Source: Rhodocyclaceae bacterium
GTDB taxonomy: Bacteria; Pseudomonadota; Gammaproteobacteria; Burkholderiales; Rhodocyclaceae
Length of the DNA: 64,000 nucleotides
Reading direction: 5' to 3'
Assembly: GCA_020445765.1 (NCBI GenBank)
Contig: JAGRFY010000071.1
Coordinates: 33,586-97,585, forward strand
The notes below the pieces were generated by a model. It did not search any database and was not told where the DNA came from. It saw only the letters and a list, made by a program, of their open reading frames with translations. Positions 9,953-19,810 of this stretch are shown in pieces. The stretch's first letter is position 1. Every line of letters starts with the position of its first letter. The position numbers were made by a program, and so were the translations under genes.

Positions 9953-11070
9953 TTCTTCTCCTGGCGCGCTACGACGTGGCCGGGAACGAGCGGCCGTATT
10001 ACCGGCATGTTAATGGGCGGTCGGGCCGCCAAAGATTAAACGTGTGAGCGATTGTATGGCGGCCGCCCGAATGGGGATGAGGACGGCGCCGGGGGGAACG
10101 CCGAATGAATGCCCGCACTCAGGGCCATCGCATCTTCATGCCATCCGCCCCCAGCACTTCAGTCCGGGAAGTCACCGATCTGGCGGCCAACCTGCAATTG
10201 GTCTTGCTGCCATTTGCGGGCCTTGTCCAGTCCCGTCTGGCGCATCGTGATACGGCGAACCGCGGCCAGGACGTTCGCCGCGAAACCAGCCTGAGTGGTC
10301 GGCAGGGCCTTGGTGAACTGGGGGCCGAAACGCCAATGAAGGCGGTTATCCACCGCCCAATGGCGACGGCCCGAACTGGCGACTGACCCGACTTCGGCAG
10401 CCATGGGGGGTATTCCCGGGATGGCGAAGTCCGCTCGCAAGTTCCGCCATCCGCGAACCGAAGCATCTTGCGCGACAGGCGCTTCGTTCGAAGATGGGCG
10501 GCCGGGGTTGACTGGCGCCGCATGCTCAGCGGACCTGCGCGGCGCGACCGGTCGTTATCCACCGTACATCGCGGTGAGCGGGAGATGCCCCGGCGACGCT
10601 CAGCCGTGACCGAGCCTGTTTCCGTGAAACTGCCGCGAGTGGCAACTTCGCGGCAAGCCTTCGATCGACGCGGTCTCGGGATCACGAACCGGCTAGGCGC
10701 ATCCGATCCGATTCATGCCGGGTGCAGCATCGGCGACGTCCGCGGCCATTGCGCCAGGCTCGGAATCCGGTGTCGCGCCGGTCATCGATTTCGGCAGTGC
10801 CGAATCTGTGCCGGATCCTCCGTCCCCGCGCTGTCCCTCGGAAGGCGACAGTCACTGGCCGTCCCGTTTCCACTGGGATCAGCGGCGCAGCGCCGGCGCT
10901 GCGTGACAAATGCGCGATGCATTCGAAATGAGCGCGTGAATCGAGCCCGCCAGACTCCATCGCAAGTGGATGCCGGATTCCGGATTCGAGAGCCTGTCCG
11001 ACATCCACCTGCAGGCCATCCGGCCGTCGAATGCGGAACGGGGCCATCCATTCCATTCAGGAGAACTGAA
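9953..11070. other. Intergenic region with transposase debris
   Basis: An 1.1-kb gap between the divergently transcribed secreted-protein and di-haem protein genes. The only recognisable content is an ISAs1-type transposase remnant (10159-10440, listed separately). The remaining DNA shows no coding character. A ribosome-binding site (CAGGAGAAC) sits just before the next gene. Confidence 0.45.
10159..10440 (-). pseudogene. Remnant of ISAs1-family transposase (C-terminal part)
   Basis: A 93-codon frame whose middle, RRHWAVDNRLHWRF, matches the well-known RxHWxIENxLHW block near the end of ISAs1/H-repeat transposases. It is followed by a leucine/arginine helix and a KARKWQQDQL stretch at the position of the usual C-terminal KRxxAxWDxDYL end. 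The catalytic DDE residues and the N-terminal two thirds are missing, so this is an inactive fragment. The match is by eye. Confidence 0.5.
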
Positions 11071-13173
11071 ATGTCCAGAAGATCGAAACACCGAATCAGC
11101 GGCGCCCGAAGCCGGCGCCGCGGGGCCATGGTGGCGGGTGGTCTTGCCTTGGCGTTCGCATGGGGTACGGCAAGCGCCAATGACAGTCCGGTGGCACTGC
11201 GCAGCTTCATCGACACCCAGGTCGGCGGCATCGAGAAACTGATGGTGCCTGCCCAAGACAGGGATCTACCGCAGCCGCGGCTTGCCGATGGCACGCCGGA
11301 TCCATTCTTCGAGACCACCGAGGCCAAGCGCTATCTCGGCAAGCAACTTTTCCACGACCCAGTGCGCACGGCGAGGGTGCGCGAGGCGTTCGGCGGCATC
11401 CGCGAGGTCGCGCAGACCGCCTCCTGCGGCAGTTGCCACCAAGGCGAGTCGGCATCCAAATCGGGAACCTTGTTCAATTTTGCAGTCGGCGGCGAAGGGC
11501 GACACTACACGGACGAGGACGGCAACTTCGTGCCACGGCGGCGTGCGCGCACCGACATTCTGCCCCCGCTGCGGTCGACGCCTCTGTTTGCGGGCGATGC
11601 CCTGGTCGACGAGTTGCCGACGCTCACCGACATCTACGAGTTCGCGGTTGGCAGTCCCGCCAGAGGCCGCAAGCTCCCCGACCCGGGCCGTCTATTGGCG
11701 ACCGGCCGGCTCGACGCCCTCGACAGCGTCGGTCGCAATGCCCCAGGTGTGATCGGGGCGGCGTTCAACAACCGCCTGCTGATGGGCGGCTTTGCCGGCG
11801 AGCCCGACAGTTCGCCCGGCGGCCTCAACCCGTTCAACCACCCGGCGCAGGAAAACGTCGCGCTGCTGCTGCTCGATGCCCACCGCATGCTGGAAGACCA
11901 GTCGGCCGAATTGCAGAAGATCCCGGCCTTCATCAAGCTCTTCCAGGATGCCTTTCCCCAGGAGGCCGCCGCTTCACCCGACTGCAGTCCGTACATGCCG
12001 CCTGCCCCAGGTAGTTGCGATGGATTGATCAACGACATCACGGTGTTTCGTGCGACCGCCACCTTCCTGCGCACCACGGTTACCCGCGACACCGCCTGGG
12101 ACCGATTCCTCGCCGGTGACGACGGGGCGCTGACACCCACGCAGCGGCGTGGTGCTCGGCTGTTCTTTACCGAGGCGCGCAACGGTGGAGCAGGCTGCTA
12201 CGGTTGCCACAGTGGTCCAATGCTGAATAAGCAGGTGGACGATCCGGACGTGGCTGGCGTCGGGCGTTTCGTCGACGAGAACTTCTACAACCTGGGTCTT
12301 TCCGACCATCCGCTGCAGGCGTTGAATCGACCCGGCAGGAACGATCCCGAATTCCGGGACGATGGGCGGCGCGAGGTCACGGGGGAGGACAGCGACGCCT
12401 TCAAGTTCCGCGTGCTCACCTTGCGGCAACTGAAGGACGCGCGCTTCTTCTTCCACAACGGCTTGTTCAGTTCGGTTCGCGAGGTCGTGCGCTACTTCAA
12501 TGAAGGCGTCCCGCAGGATGCCGTCGCGGCCGGCGCCGGCACGCTATCCGAGCGCTTCACCCATCCACGGGGCGAAGACTCGCCGCCCGGGCTTGGGCTC
12601 GACACCGTTCAGGTCGACGCGTTGACCGATTTCATCGAGAACGCGCTATACGATACGGCGTTCGTGCATCACGACCCGGCATCACCGACGCAGATGTTCC
12701 AGCTCAGTCCCCCCGACGTCCAGTACTCGGTCTTCCGGCCCGAACTGGCGGCGCTTGGCGCCATCGACGGCTTCCCGCTCAGCGGTCGCGCCGAGGACAA
12801 TGACGACCCCTTGTCCAGGCGCGACATGGGGCTCGAGTTTCTGGACGTCACTGCGCAGGCGGCGATCACCCGGATGCCCGACGCGCCAAAGGCCGCCGGC
12901 GGGGTTACCGCTGACGTGGTTCGCATCCGCAATGCCGGAACGTCGATCATCGACACTCACTTGCTGGTGGTCGCGCGGGATCTTCCGGCCGGCACGAGGA
13001 TGATCAACGCCAGCGGCACGACGTCCGATGGCGCACCGTACTTGCGCGTCTTCCTGCCGGCGGGGCAACTCGCCCCCGGCCAGAGTACCGATGTGCGCCT
13101 GGAATTCACCGGCCCCCCGCAGCGTGCGCCCGCCTATCGTTTGACTCTGTTGTCCGGTCAAGGCGAACCCTGA
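11071..13173 (+). CDS. Di-haem cytochrome c peroxidase/MauG-like protein
   Basis: A 700-residue exported protein. A twin-Arg-rich N-terminus and hydrophobic segment end at TASA (about residue 36). Two haem c motifs are present: CGSCH at 119-123 and CYGCH at 376-380, the arrangement of bacterial cytochrome c peroxidases and MauG. Typical CCP segments are visible: GKQLFHDPVRT before haem 1, and LRQLKDARFFFHNGLFSSVREVVRYFNEG after haem 2. It is about twice the usual CCP length because of a roughly 130-residue C-terminal extension that looks like a beta-sandwich (DVVRIRNAGTSIIDTHLLVV). The start at MSRRSKH is supported by CAGGAGAAC; a longer upstream frame has no signal peptide at its beginning and was rejected. 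The substrate (peroxide, or protein oxidation) is unknown. Confidence 0.9.
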   Translation: MSRRSKHRISGARSRRRGAMVAGGLALAFAWGTASANDSPVALRSFIDTQVGGIEKLMVPAQDRDLPQPRLADGTPDPFFETTEAKRYLGKQLFHDPVRTARVREAFGGIREVAQTASCGSCHQGESASKSGTLFNFAVGGEGRHYTDEDGNFVPRRRARTDILPPLRSTPLFAGDALVDELPTLTDIYEFAVGSPARGRKLPDPGRLLATGRLDALDSVGRNAPGVIGAAFNNRLLMGGFAGEPDSSPGGLNPFNHPAQENVALLLLDAHRMLEDQSAELQKIPAFIKLFQDAFPQEAAASPDCSPYMPPAPGSCDGLINDITVFRATATFLRTTVTRDTAWDRFLAGDDGALTPTQRRGARLFFTEARNGGAGCYGCHSGPMLNKQVDDPDVAGVGRFVDENFYNLGLSDHPLQALNRPGRNDPEFRDDGRREVTGEDSDAFKFRVLTLRQLKDARFFFHNGLFSSVREVVRYFNEGVPQDAVAAGAGTLSERFTHPRGEDSPPGLGLDTVQVDALTDFIENALYDTAFVHHDPASPTQMFQLSPPDVQYSVFRPELAALGAIDGFPLSGRAEDNDDPLSRRDMGLEFLDVTAQAAITRMPDAPKAAGGVTADVVRIRNAGTSIIDTHLLVVARDLPAGTRMINASGTTSDGAPYLRVFLPAGQLAPGQSTDVRLEFTGPPQRAPAYRLTLLSGQGEP

Positions 13174-13210
13174 TGGCATGACCGGGACCACCAACCCGGC
13201 CCCCTCCGCA

Positions 13211-13475
13211 CGCCGAATCGGGCGCGCGGGGGGCGTCGGAGGCGTACGAAAAGATCCCGGCGGTACTCGGCAGCTCACGCTACGGCTCGAGGAACCGGCC
13301 GGGCGCCGCGGTTGGCAACAGCCTGCAGCGATGGTCCCATCGATGCAATGCGTGTTCAGGCGCCGAGCAGTCTTCGCGCCAGGACTGACGGGATATCTCG
13401 GCGGCGGGCATCTGAGAACTTCGGCAAGGTGGCCTTGCGAAGCGTCAGTCTGGCCATGGAGAAGAATGGATCGGA
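13211..13475 (-). pseudogene. Possible decayed GNAT-family acetyltransferase fragment
   Basis: On the minus strand the translation reads FFSMARLTLRKATLP, then IPSVLARRLL, a stop, then a stretch ending AEYRRDLFVRLRRPP. The order resembles TacT-like GNAT toxins: YYTLxxxSV, then P-xxLLARLAVD, then the acetyl-CoA loop, then FYxRxGFxPSP. Two in-frame stops and loss of the acetyl-CoA-binding glycines make it non-functional if real. The identification is weak. Confidence 0.3.
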
Positions 13476-13731
13476 CGCCGCCCGCCACGTGAGCGCCGAG
13501 CGCAAGGGGTTCGTTGCGTGGCCGCCTGACTGCCTGGATCTCCACGATGTTCGGCGCGATGGATGATGCCGCGTCGGCCGACTTTCGAGGGGACCTTCAC
13601 CGGCAGATGGCATCCGAGTGCCCAAGACGGAAGATACGAGATCTTCATTGGCAAGCCGGGGTGAGCCGCCCCACAAGTTTCGTACTCCAACGGAGCTGTC
13701 GGACGATCGAGGCAACGAAAGGAAAGGCGAC

Positions 13732-14155
13732 GAGAAACGCATCCGGAAGCAGGCGTACCCACCCGAATTCAAGCGGCAGGCCGCCAAGCGAGCCGAGGCG
13801 GTCGGCCGCATTGGCCACACCGCGGACGAGTTCGGCTTGGTCGAGAAGACGCTGCGCAACCGGGCCAAGGCGGCCAAGGCTGGCAAGTTGAACCCGGCCG
13901 GCGACAAGCAGATCGGCCCCGAGCAGATGTAGACCTCTCGCCTGCGCAGCAGGGTCGCGCACCTTGAGATGAGCTGGAGATCACCAAGAGGACGGCGGCG
14001 TATTTCGCGAGGGCGCTGATGTGAATCATGGCTGGCTCGAGAAGCAGCGCAGATCGTATCCCCTGCCAGCGCTGCGCAGTGTCCCGTGCGTGAGCCGGAG
14101 CGGTTTTCGGGCCTGGCGTTCGGTTCGGGCGGATCGCCCAATTGCACGCGAATGA
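13732..14155 (+). pseudogene. Remnant of IS3-family element (orfA plus start of orfB)
   Basis: KRIRKQAYPPEFKRQAAKRA followed by an HTH (TADEFGLVEKTLRNRAKA) is the N-terminal region of an IS3-type OrfA. After a stop codon, a shifted frame gives ELEITKRTAAYFARALM, the end of OrfA. A further frame gives NHGWLEKQRRSYPL and VSRSGFRAWR, the start of OrfB (normally CRVLGVSRSGYYAW). Most of OrfB, including the DDE domain, is absent. This is a decayed insertion sequence with at least two disabling changes. Confidence 0.75.
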
Positions 14156-14741
14156 CCAATTCACAGGCACGGGTGCTGATCGCGAGTGTCAGGGCTTCCG
14201 TGTGTTTGGCGTCAAGGGGAGGACAGGCTCGCCGAAGGCGGCAGTGATCTATCGACTTGACGGTACCGTTCCATCGAATCGGCGACTGGCCGCGGGATCG
14301 CCACCCCGTTGCGCGAACCACGGCCCTGTGGCCAGCCGATGACCGTTCGTAGAATGGCACCGATCGCCGCAAGGGCCGGTTTGGTCCGGCTGCCGGCGAC
14401 GGCGATCCCTGCACCCGCACTCGCTGAGCGGCACTTGATCAAGCGGCCGCATTTACCATTAGACTTGCAGGGTCTTGCAGTCCGACATGTATCGCGAGAT
14501 TGCATCCACACCCATCCACGATGCTCTGCGACGAGGTTGCCGATCTGATCACTGTTGCGCCGCAATCCGGTACCTTGCCAGCGCTGCCCGCCACTAATTG
14601 GGCGCCGCTTTGCGTGCATTGCACGGCTCTCCGGATTGCGCCCCACTGCACGCAAGGCCCGAAATCCGCCGGTCGGGCCGCGGGCGATGCAGGCCGGTAG
14701 TCGTTCACGGTGCCTGGCGCATCCCGTCGTGAGGAAATCGT
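14156..14741. other. Leader region of the membrane-complex operon
   Basis: 586 bases without coding character between IS3 debris and the first gene of the Ehr-type operon. It presumably carries the operon promoter. GAGGAAA at 14731-14737 is the ribosome-binding site that supports the TTG start at 14742. Confidence 0.4.
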
Positions 14742-16742
14742 TTGCTGCCTCTTGACTGGATTCTGCTGATCCTTGCCGGCTGGCTGCTGATCGGCCTGAC
14801 CGGCGTAGCCGCGCTTCGCAATACGAGCTTCGTCGCCCGCGTGCTGTTTCCGCTCGGCGCCGCCGGTGCGCTGGCGCTGGCCGCGGCGGCGCTGGCCACT
14901 CTGTTCGCTGCGCCGCAGACCGCGGTGCTGCCGATCGGCCTGCCCGGCCTGCCCTTCCATCTGCGCCTCGATGCGCTGGCGGCCTTCTTCCTGCTGGTGA
15001 TCGGCGTCGTCACGGCAGGCATCTCGATCTTCGCGGCCGGCTATTTTCGCCAGGGCGAGGGCACACCACCCGGCCTGATGTGTCTCGAATACCATGTCTT
15101 CGTCGCCAGCATGTGCATGGTGGTGCTGGCCGACGACGCCTACGCCTTCATGGTGATGTGGGAGACGATGGCGCTGTCCTCGTTCTTCCTGGTGACCTCC
15201 AATCACCGCGTCGAGGCCATCCGCCGGGCCGGCTTCCTGTATCTGCTGGTGGCGCACATCGGCGCGATCGCGATCCTGCTGTGCTTCGGCGTGCTGCAGG
15301 CCAACACCGGCGACTACAGCTTTGCCAACATGCGCGCGCAGACGCCGTCGCCGTTCTGGAGTTCGGCCGCCTTCCTGCTGGCGATCTTCGGATTCGGGGC
15401 CAAGGCCGGCATCTTGCCGCTGCACGTATGGCTGCCGGAGGCCCACCCAGCCGCGCCATCGCCGGTCTCGGCGCTGATGAGCGGCGTGATGCTGAAGACC
15501 GCGATCTACGCACTGCTGCGGGTCGGTTTCGATCTGCTGCAGGTGCCGATCTGGTGGTGGGGCGTGGTGCTGCTCGGTCTGGGCCTCGCCACCGCCCTGT
15601 TCGGCGTGGTGTTCAGTGCGGTGCAGACCGACATGAAGCGCCTGCTGGCCTATTCCTCGATCGAGAACATCGGCCTGCTGTTCGTCGGCATCGGTCTGGG
15701 CCTGCTGTTCAAGGCGTATCAGATGAACGCGCTGTCGGCGCTGGCGCTGACCGCGGCGCTCTACCACGTGTTCAGCCATGCCTGCTTCAAGAGCCTGCTG
15801 TTCCTGGCCACCGGCTCGGTGCTGCATGCCACCGGCGAGCGCAGCCTCGGCAAGCTAGGCGGCCTGATCCGCCGCATGCCCTGGGTCGCCTGGCTGTCGC
15901 TGATCGGCGTGCTGGCCAGCGCAGGGCTGCCACCCTTCTCCGGTTTCGTCGCCGAATGGATTCTGCTGCAGAGCTTCCTGTTCACCACCGGCCTGCCAAG
16001 TTCCTTCCTGAACATGCTGATCCCGCTGGTGGCCGCCGCGGTGGCGCTGGTGGCGGCGTTAGCCGGCTATGTGATGGTCAAGTTCTACGGTGTCATCTTT
16101 CTCGGCCAGCCACGTGAATCGAGGCTTGCCGAGGCGCATCCGGCGTCGCCGCTCGAACGCATCGGCCTGCTCTGGCTGGCCGCCGGCTGCGTGCTGCTGG
16201 GGCTGTTGCCGGTTCCGCTGATCGAGCTGATCGACCGCGTCACGCAAGTACTCACACAGAGCGGTATCGCCGCCGCCGTGCGCGCCCACGGCTGGCTGCT
16301 GCTGTCGCCGACCTCACTCGAGCGCGCCAGTTACAGCCCGCTGGTGTTCCTGCTGGCGGTGCTGGCGGTGGTCTATCTGACATTGATCGTGGTGCGCCGC
16401 TTCTACCACGGCCGGCTGCGCACTGCGCCGCCGTGGGATTGCGGCTATCCCGCCCAGACCGCGCGCATGCAAGACAGCGCCGAGGGCTTCGGCCAGCCAA
16501 TCCGGCAGATCTTCGGGCCGGTCTTCCGGCTCGAACGGCAGCTTCCGACCCCGTTCGATCCGCGCCCGGTCTACCGCGTCAAGGTCGAGGACCACTTCTG
16601 GTACTGGCTCTATCGGCCGCTGGCGAACTTCACCGAAAGGCTCGCTCGGGCCTTCGCGGTCCTGCAGCAGGGACGCATCGCGATCTACCTGCTGTTCAGC
16701 TTCCTTACGCTGATCCTAATGCTGCTGGTGGTCAGATGGTGA
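14742..16742 (+). CDS. HyfB/NuoL-like proton-pumping subunit of Ehr-type complex
   Basis: A 666-residue polytopic membrane protein of the NuoL/MrpA antiporter-like family, homologous to HyfB/HycC of group 4 hydrogenases. The conserved Glu is visible in VMWETMALSSF. The TM7-8 block KAGILPLHVWLPEAHPAAPS contains the conserved Lys and the SPVSALMSG continuation, and LLAYSSIENIG follows. Around fifteen hydrophobic segments are present; the C-terminal region (about 580-620) is a cytoplasmic loop. It starts with TTG behind GAGGAAA. It overlaps the next gene by seven bases (ATGGTGA), so it opens a translationally coupled operon of six genes. Its role is inferred as ion translocation across the inner membrane. 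Confidence 0.9.
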   Translation: MLPLDWILLILAGWLLIGLTGVAALRNTSFVARVLFPLGAAGALALAAAALATLFAAPQTAVLPIGLPGLPFHLRLDALAAFFLLVIGVVTAGISIFAAGYFRQGEGTPPGLMCLEYHVFVASMCMVVLADDAYAFMVMWETMALSSFFLVTSNHRVEAIRRAGFLYLLVAHIGAIAILLCFGVLQANTGDYSFANMRAQTPSPFWSSAAFLLAIFGFGAKAGILPLHVWLPEAHPAAPSPVSALMSGVMLKTAIYALLRVGFDLLQVPIWWWGVVLLGLGLATALFGVVFSAVQTDMKRLLAYSSIENIGLLFVGIGLGLLFKAYQMNALSALALTAALYHVFSHACFKSLLFLATGSVLHATGERSLGKLGGLIRRMPWVAWLSLIGVLASAGLPPFSGFVAEWILLQSFLFTTGLPSSFLNMLIPLVAAAVALVAALAGYVMVKFYGVIFLGQPRESRLAEAHPASPLERIGLLWLAAGCVLLGLLPVPLIELIDRVTQVLTQSGIAAAVRAHGWLLLSPTSLERASYSPLVFLLAVLAVVYLTLIVVRRFYHGRLRTAPPWDCGYPAQTARMQDSAEGFGQPIRQIFGPVFRLERQLPTPFDPRPVYRVKVEDHFWYWLYRPLANFTERLARAFAVLQQGRIAIYLLFSFLTLILMLLVVRW

Positions 16743-17686
16743 GCCTCGGCGGCGCCCTCGCCCAGATCCTGGAGATCGTGCTGGCGCTGCTGCTGGCGCC
16801 GCTGCTCACCGGTTGGATCAATCAGTGGCGGGCCTGGCTTCAGGGGCGGCGGGCGCCGAGTCTGTTGCAGCCCTTCCGCGTCCTGCACAAGCTGTTCATC
16901 AAGGAGTCGGTGGTGGCCGAGTCGGCGTCGCCACTGTTCCGCCTAGCCCCCTATGCGATCTTCGGCTGCATGGCGCTGGCCTGCTCGATCGCGCCGACAC
17001 TGGCCACCGACCTTCCGCTCGGCCCGGCGGCCGATGCCATCGCGCTGGTCGGCCTGTTCGCGCTGGCGCGGGTCTTCATCTCGCTCGCGGCGATGGACAT
17101 CGGCACCGCCTTCGGCACGCTGGGTGCGCGACGCGAAATGATGATCGGCTTCCTGGCCGAGCCGGCCCTGCTGATGGTGCTGTTCGCGGCCTCGCTGATC
17201 AGCCAGTCAACCTCGCTCGCACGCATCGTCGAGAGCCTCGCCGGGCAGGCCTTCGCGATCCATCCGAGCCTGGCGGTGGCCGGGGTGGCATTCACGATGG
17301 TGTCGCTGGCGGAAAACGCCCGCGTGCCGGTCGACAATCCGACCACCCATCTCGAACTGACGATGATCCACGAGGCACTGATCCTCGAGTATTCGGGTCG
17401 CCATCTGGCGCTGATCGAGTGGGCCGCTTCACTCAAGCTGTTTGCCTACTCCTGCATCGGGCTGGCGCTGTTCCTGCCCTGGGGCATCGCACAGGGTGCG
17501 GCGCCGCTGGCGATCCTGCTCGCGATCCCGGTGCTGATGGCGAAGCTCGCGGTGGGCGGCATGCTGCTGGCGCTGATCGAGACCATCAACGCCAAGATGC
17601 GCCTCTTCCGGGTTCCGGAATTCCTCGCCACCGCGTTCCTGCTGGCGGTGATCGCGCTGCTGGTGCATATCCTGCTCGGAGCCTGA
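16736..17686 (+). CDS. HyfC/NuoH-like membrane-anchor subunit
   Basis: A 316-residue membrane protein homologous to HycD/HyfC and NuoH, which links the peripheral arm to the membrane arm. PLLTGWINQWRAWLQGRRAP and LLQPFRVLHKLFIKESV near the N-terminus are the NuoH/HyfC hallmark. ENARVPVDNPTTHLELTMIH (about residues 200-220) is the conserved E/D-rich loop, followed by HEALILEYSGRHLALIEWA. About eight transmembrane helices are present. An ATG at 16736 overlaps the preceding stop; a GTG three bases on is an alternative start. The next gene begins immediately after its stop. Confidence 0.92.
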   Translation: MVSLGGALAQILEIVLALLLAPLLTGWINQWRAWLQGRRAPSLLQPFRVLHKLFIKESVVAESASPLFRLAPYAIFGCMALACSIAPTLATDLPLGPAADAIALVGLFALARVFISLAAMDIGTAFGTLGARREMMIGFLAEPALLMVLFAASLISQSTSLARIVESLAGQAFAIHPSLAVAGVAFTMVSLAENARVPVDNPTTHLELTMIHEALILEYSGRHLALIEWAASLKLFAYSCIGLALFLPWGIAQGAAPLAILLAIPVLMAKLAVGGMLLALIETINAKMRLFRVPEFLATAFLLAVIALLVHILLGA

Positions 17687-18352
17687 ATGAACCCGCACGC
17701 GATACTCGGCCAGTCGATCAACCTCTGCGCGGTCGCGCTGCTGGTGCTCGCCTTCGCGATGATCGCCCAGCGCCGCATCCTGACCCTGATCCACCTGTTC
17801 ATGCTGCAGGGCCTGGCGCTGGTCGCCGCCACAGTGGTGGTCGCGCACCTCACCAGCGACCACCACCTGTACTTCTCGGCCGCCATCACCCTGGTGCTCA
17901 AGGTGGTGGTGATTCCGATCCTGCTGCACCGCGTGATCGATCGCCTCAACGTACGCTGGGATGTCGAGACCCTGTTCAACATCCCGACCACGATGTTGAT
18001 CGGCATCGTGCTGGTGGTCTTTGCATTCCAGCTCGCCGATCCGATCGCCAGCCTGTCGGCATCGATCGCCCGTGGCACCCTCGGTATCGCGCTGGCCTGC
18101 GTGCTGCTCTCCTTCCTGATGATGATCGTCCGGGCCAAGGCGGTTCCGCAGGTGATCGGCTTCCTGTCGATGGAGAACGGATTGTTCTTCGCTGCCACCG
18201 CCGCCACCGGCGGCATGCCGATGATCGTCGAACTGGGCATCGCCTTCGACGTGCTGGTGGGCATCCTGATCCTCGGCGTGTTCATGTTCCAGATCCGTGA
18301 GCAGTTCGACAGTCTGGACATCCGCCACCTCGAACAGCTCAAGGAAGACTGA
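17687..18352 (+). CDS. HyfE/HycP-like membrane subunit
   Basis: A 221-residue protein with about seven transmembrane helices, corresponding to HyfE (a NuoK-like fusion of the hydrogenase-4 group) and to HycP of related mycobacterial loci. The pattern HLFMLQGLALVAATVVVAHL, then a Lys-containing helix (ITLVLKVVVIPILLHRVID), then SMENGLFFAAT is typical. It starts directly after the HyfC-like stop and overlaps the next gene by one base (TGATG). It belongs to the membrane arm and is inferred to take part in ion translocation or quinone-side architecture. Confidence 0.85.
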   Translation: MNPHAILGQSINLCAVALLVLAFAMIAQRRILTLIHLFMLQGLALVAATVVVAHLTSDHHLYFSAAITLVLKVVVIPILLHRVIDRLNVRWDVETLFNIPTTMLIGIVLVVFAFQLADPIASLSASIARGTLGIALACVLLSFLMMIVRAKAVPQVIGFLSMENGLFFAATAATGGMPMIVELGIAFDVLVGILILGVFMFQIREQFDSLDIRHLEQLKED

Positions 18353-19806
18353 TGGACGCGCTGACGCTGCTGCTGTTCATCCCGCTCGCCGGAGGCGTCA
18401 CCCTCGGCGCCCTCGGCCACCGACGTGTCGCCCAGGACCTCAACGCCCTGTTCAGTCTGGCCACCCTGGTGGCCGCCGCTGCGCTCTCCGCGCGGGTGAT
18501 GGGCGAAGGACCTTTCGAGGCCTACGGCGAGTGGTTCTTCGTCGATGCGCTGAACGTCTTCCTGGTCACGCTGACCGCCTTCGTCGGCTTCACAACCGCG
18601 CTGTTCTCGCGCCCGTACATGCGCGTCGAGTGCGACCACGGCAAGATGACGCCCGGCCGGATGCGGCTATATCACAGCATGTACCAGCTGTTCACCGGGA
18701 TGATGCTGGTGGCCCTTACCACCAACAACCTGGGCATCCTGTGGGTGGCGATGGAGGCGGCGACCCTCACCACGGTGCTGTTGGTGTCGGTCTACCGGAC
18801 CGCCGCCAGTCTCGAGGCGGCGTGGAAATACTTCATCCTGTGCGGCGTCGGCATCGCGCAGGCATTGTTCGGCACGATCCTGATCTATCTGGCTGCCGAG
18901 CGCAGCATCGGCGGCGGCGGTGAGGCCTTGCTGTGGACCCACCTGTCGGCGGCCAAGGCCCTGCTCGATCCGGAAGTCCTGTCGCTCGCCTTCGTCTTCC
19001 TGCTGGTGGGCTACGGCACCAAGGTCGGCCTGGTGCCGGTGCACAACTGGCTTCCCGACGCCCACGCCGAGGGCCCGACGCCGATCTCGGCGGTGCTCTC
19101 GGGTCTGCTTCTGAACGTCGCCCTGTACGCCGTGTTGCGCGTCAAGGTGCTGGCCGACGGCGCCGTGCAGAACGGCCTGCCGGGACACATGATGGTTGGT
19201 TTCGGCCTGCTGACGGTACTCGCCGCCGCGTTCTTCCTGCTGCGCCAGCGCGATGTCAAGCGCATGTTCGCCTACTCCTCGATCGAGCACATGGGGCTGA
19301 TGACCTTTGCCTTCGGCATGGGCGGCGCGGTCGCCAACTTCGCCGGCTTGCTCCATATGACGGTGCATGCGCTGATCAAGTCGGCGATCTTCTTCGCCGT
19401 CGGCCACGCCGCCCAGAAGGCCGGCTCGCAGGCGATGGAGGACATCCGCGGGCTGCTCAAGCTCAGCCCGACGGTGGGCTGGGGGCTGATGCTGGGTTCG
19501 CTGGCGATTCTCGGCATGCCGCCCTTCGGCGTCTTCGCCAGCGAGTTCCTGATCCTCACCTCGGCGATGCACAATCTGCCCTGGGCTACCCCGGTGCTGC
19601 TGGTGGCGCTCGGTGTGGCCTTTGCGGCGATCTTCAGCCGGGTCCAGGCGATGGTCTTCGGCGAGACCGAACTGCGTCCGCTGGCCCATCCGCCGGCCCT
19701 ATTGCCGGTCTTCATCCACCTCGGCCTGGGCCTGATGCTGGGCCTCTACATCCCGCCCTACCAGACCGCCTGGTACCGCCAGGCGGCGGCCATGCTGGGA
19801 GGCTGA
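18352..19806 (+). CDS. HyfF/NuoN-like proton-pumping subunit
   Basis: A 484-residue antiporter-like membrane protein of the NuoL/M/N family, equivalent to HyfF/HycQ. The conserved Glu is in VAMEAATLTTVLLVS. KVGLVPVHNWLPDAHAEGPT contains the Lys and HxWLPDAH signature, followed by PISAVLSGLLLN, and FAYSSIEHMGL is also present. It is the second antiporter-like subunit of the operon, giving two potential ion channels plus the HyfC/E pair. It is separated from the large-subunit gene by four bases. Confidence 0.9.
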   Translation: MDALTLLLFIPLAGGVTLGALGHRRVAQDLNALFSLATLVAAAALSARVMGEGPFEAYGEWFFVDALNVFLVTLTAFVGFTTALFSRPYMRVECDHGKMTPGRMRLYHSMYQLFTGMMLVALTTNNLGILWVAMEAATLTTVLLVSVYRTAASLEAAWKYFILCGVGIAQALFGTILIYLAAERSIGGGGEALLWTHLSAAKALLDPEVLSLAFVFLLVGYGTKVGLVPVHNWLPDAHAEGPTPISAVLSGLLLNVALYAVLRVKVLADGAVQNGLPGHMMVGFGLLTVLAAAFFLLRQRDVKRMFAYSSIEHMGLMTFAFGMGGAVANFAGLLHMTVHALIKSAIFFAVGHAAQKAGSQAMEDIRGLLKLSPTVGWGLMLGSLAILGMPPFGVFASEFLILTSAMHNLPWATPVLLVALGVAFAAIFSRVQAMVFGETELRPLAHPPALLPVFIHLGLGLMLGLYIPPYQTAWYRQAAAMLGG

Positions 19807-19810
19807 GGCG

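Noticed and set aside
10468-11070. In-frame 201-codon upstream extension of the di-haem protein
   Set aside because: It would place the export signal in the middle of the protein; a good ribosome-binding site precedes the ATG at 11071.
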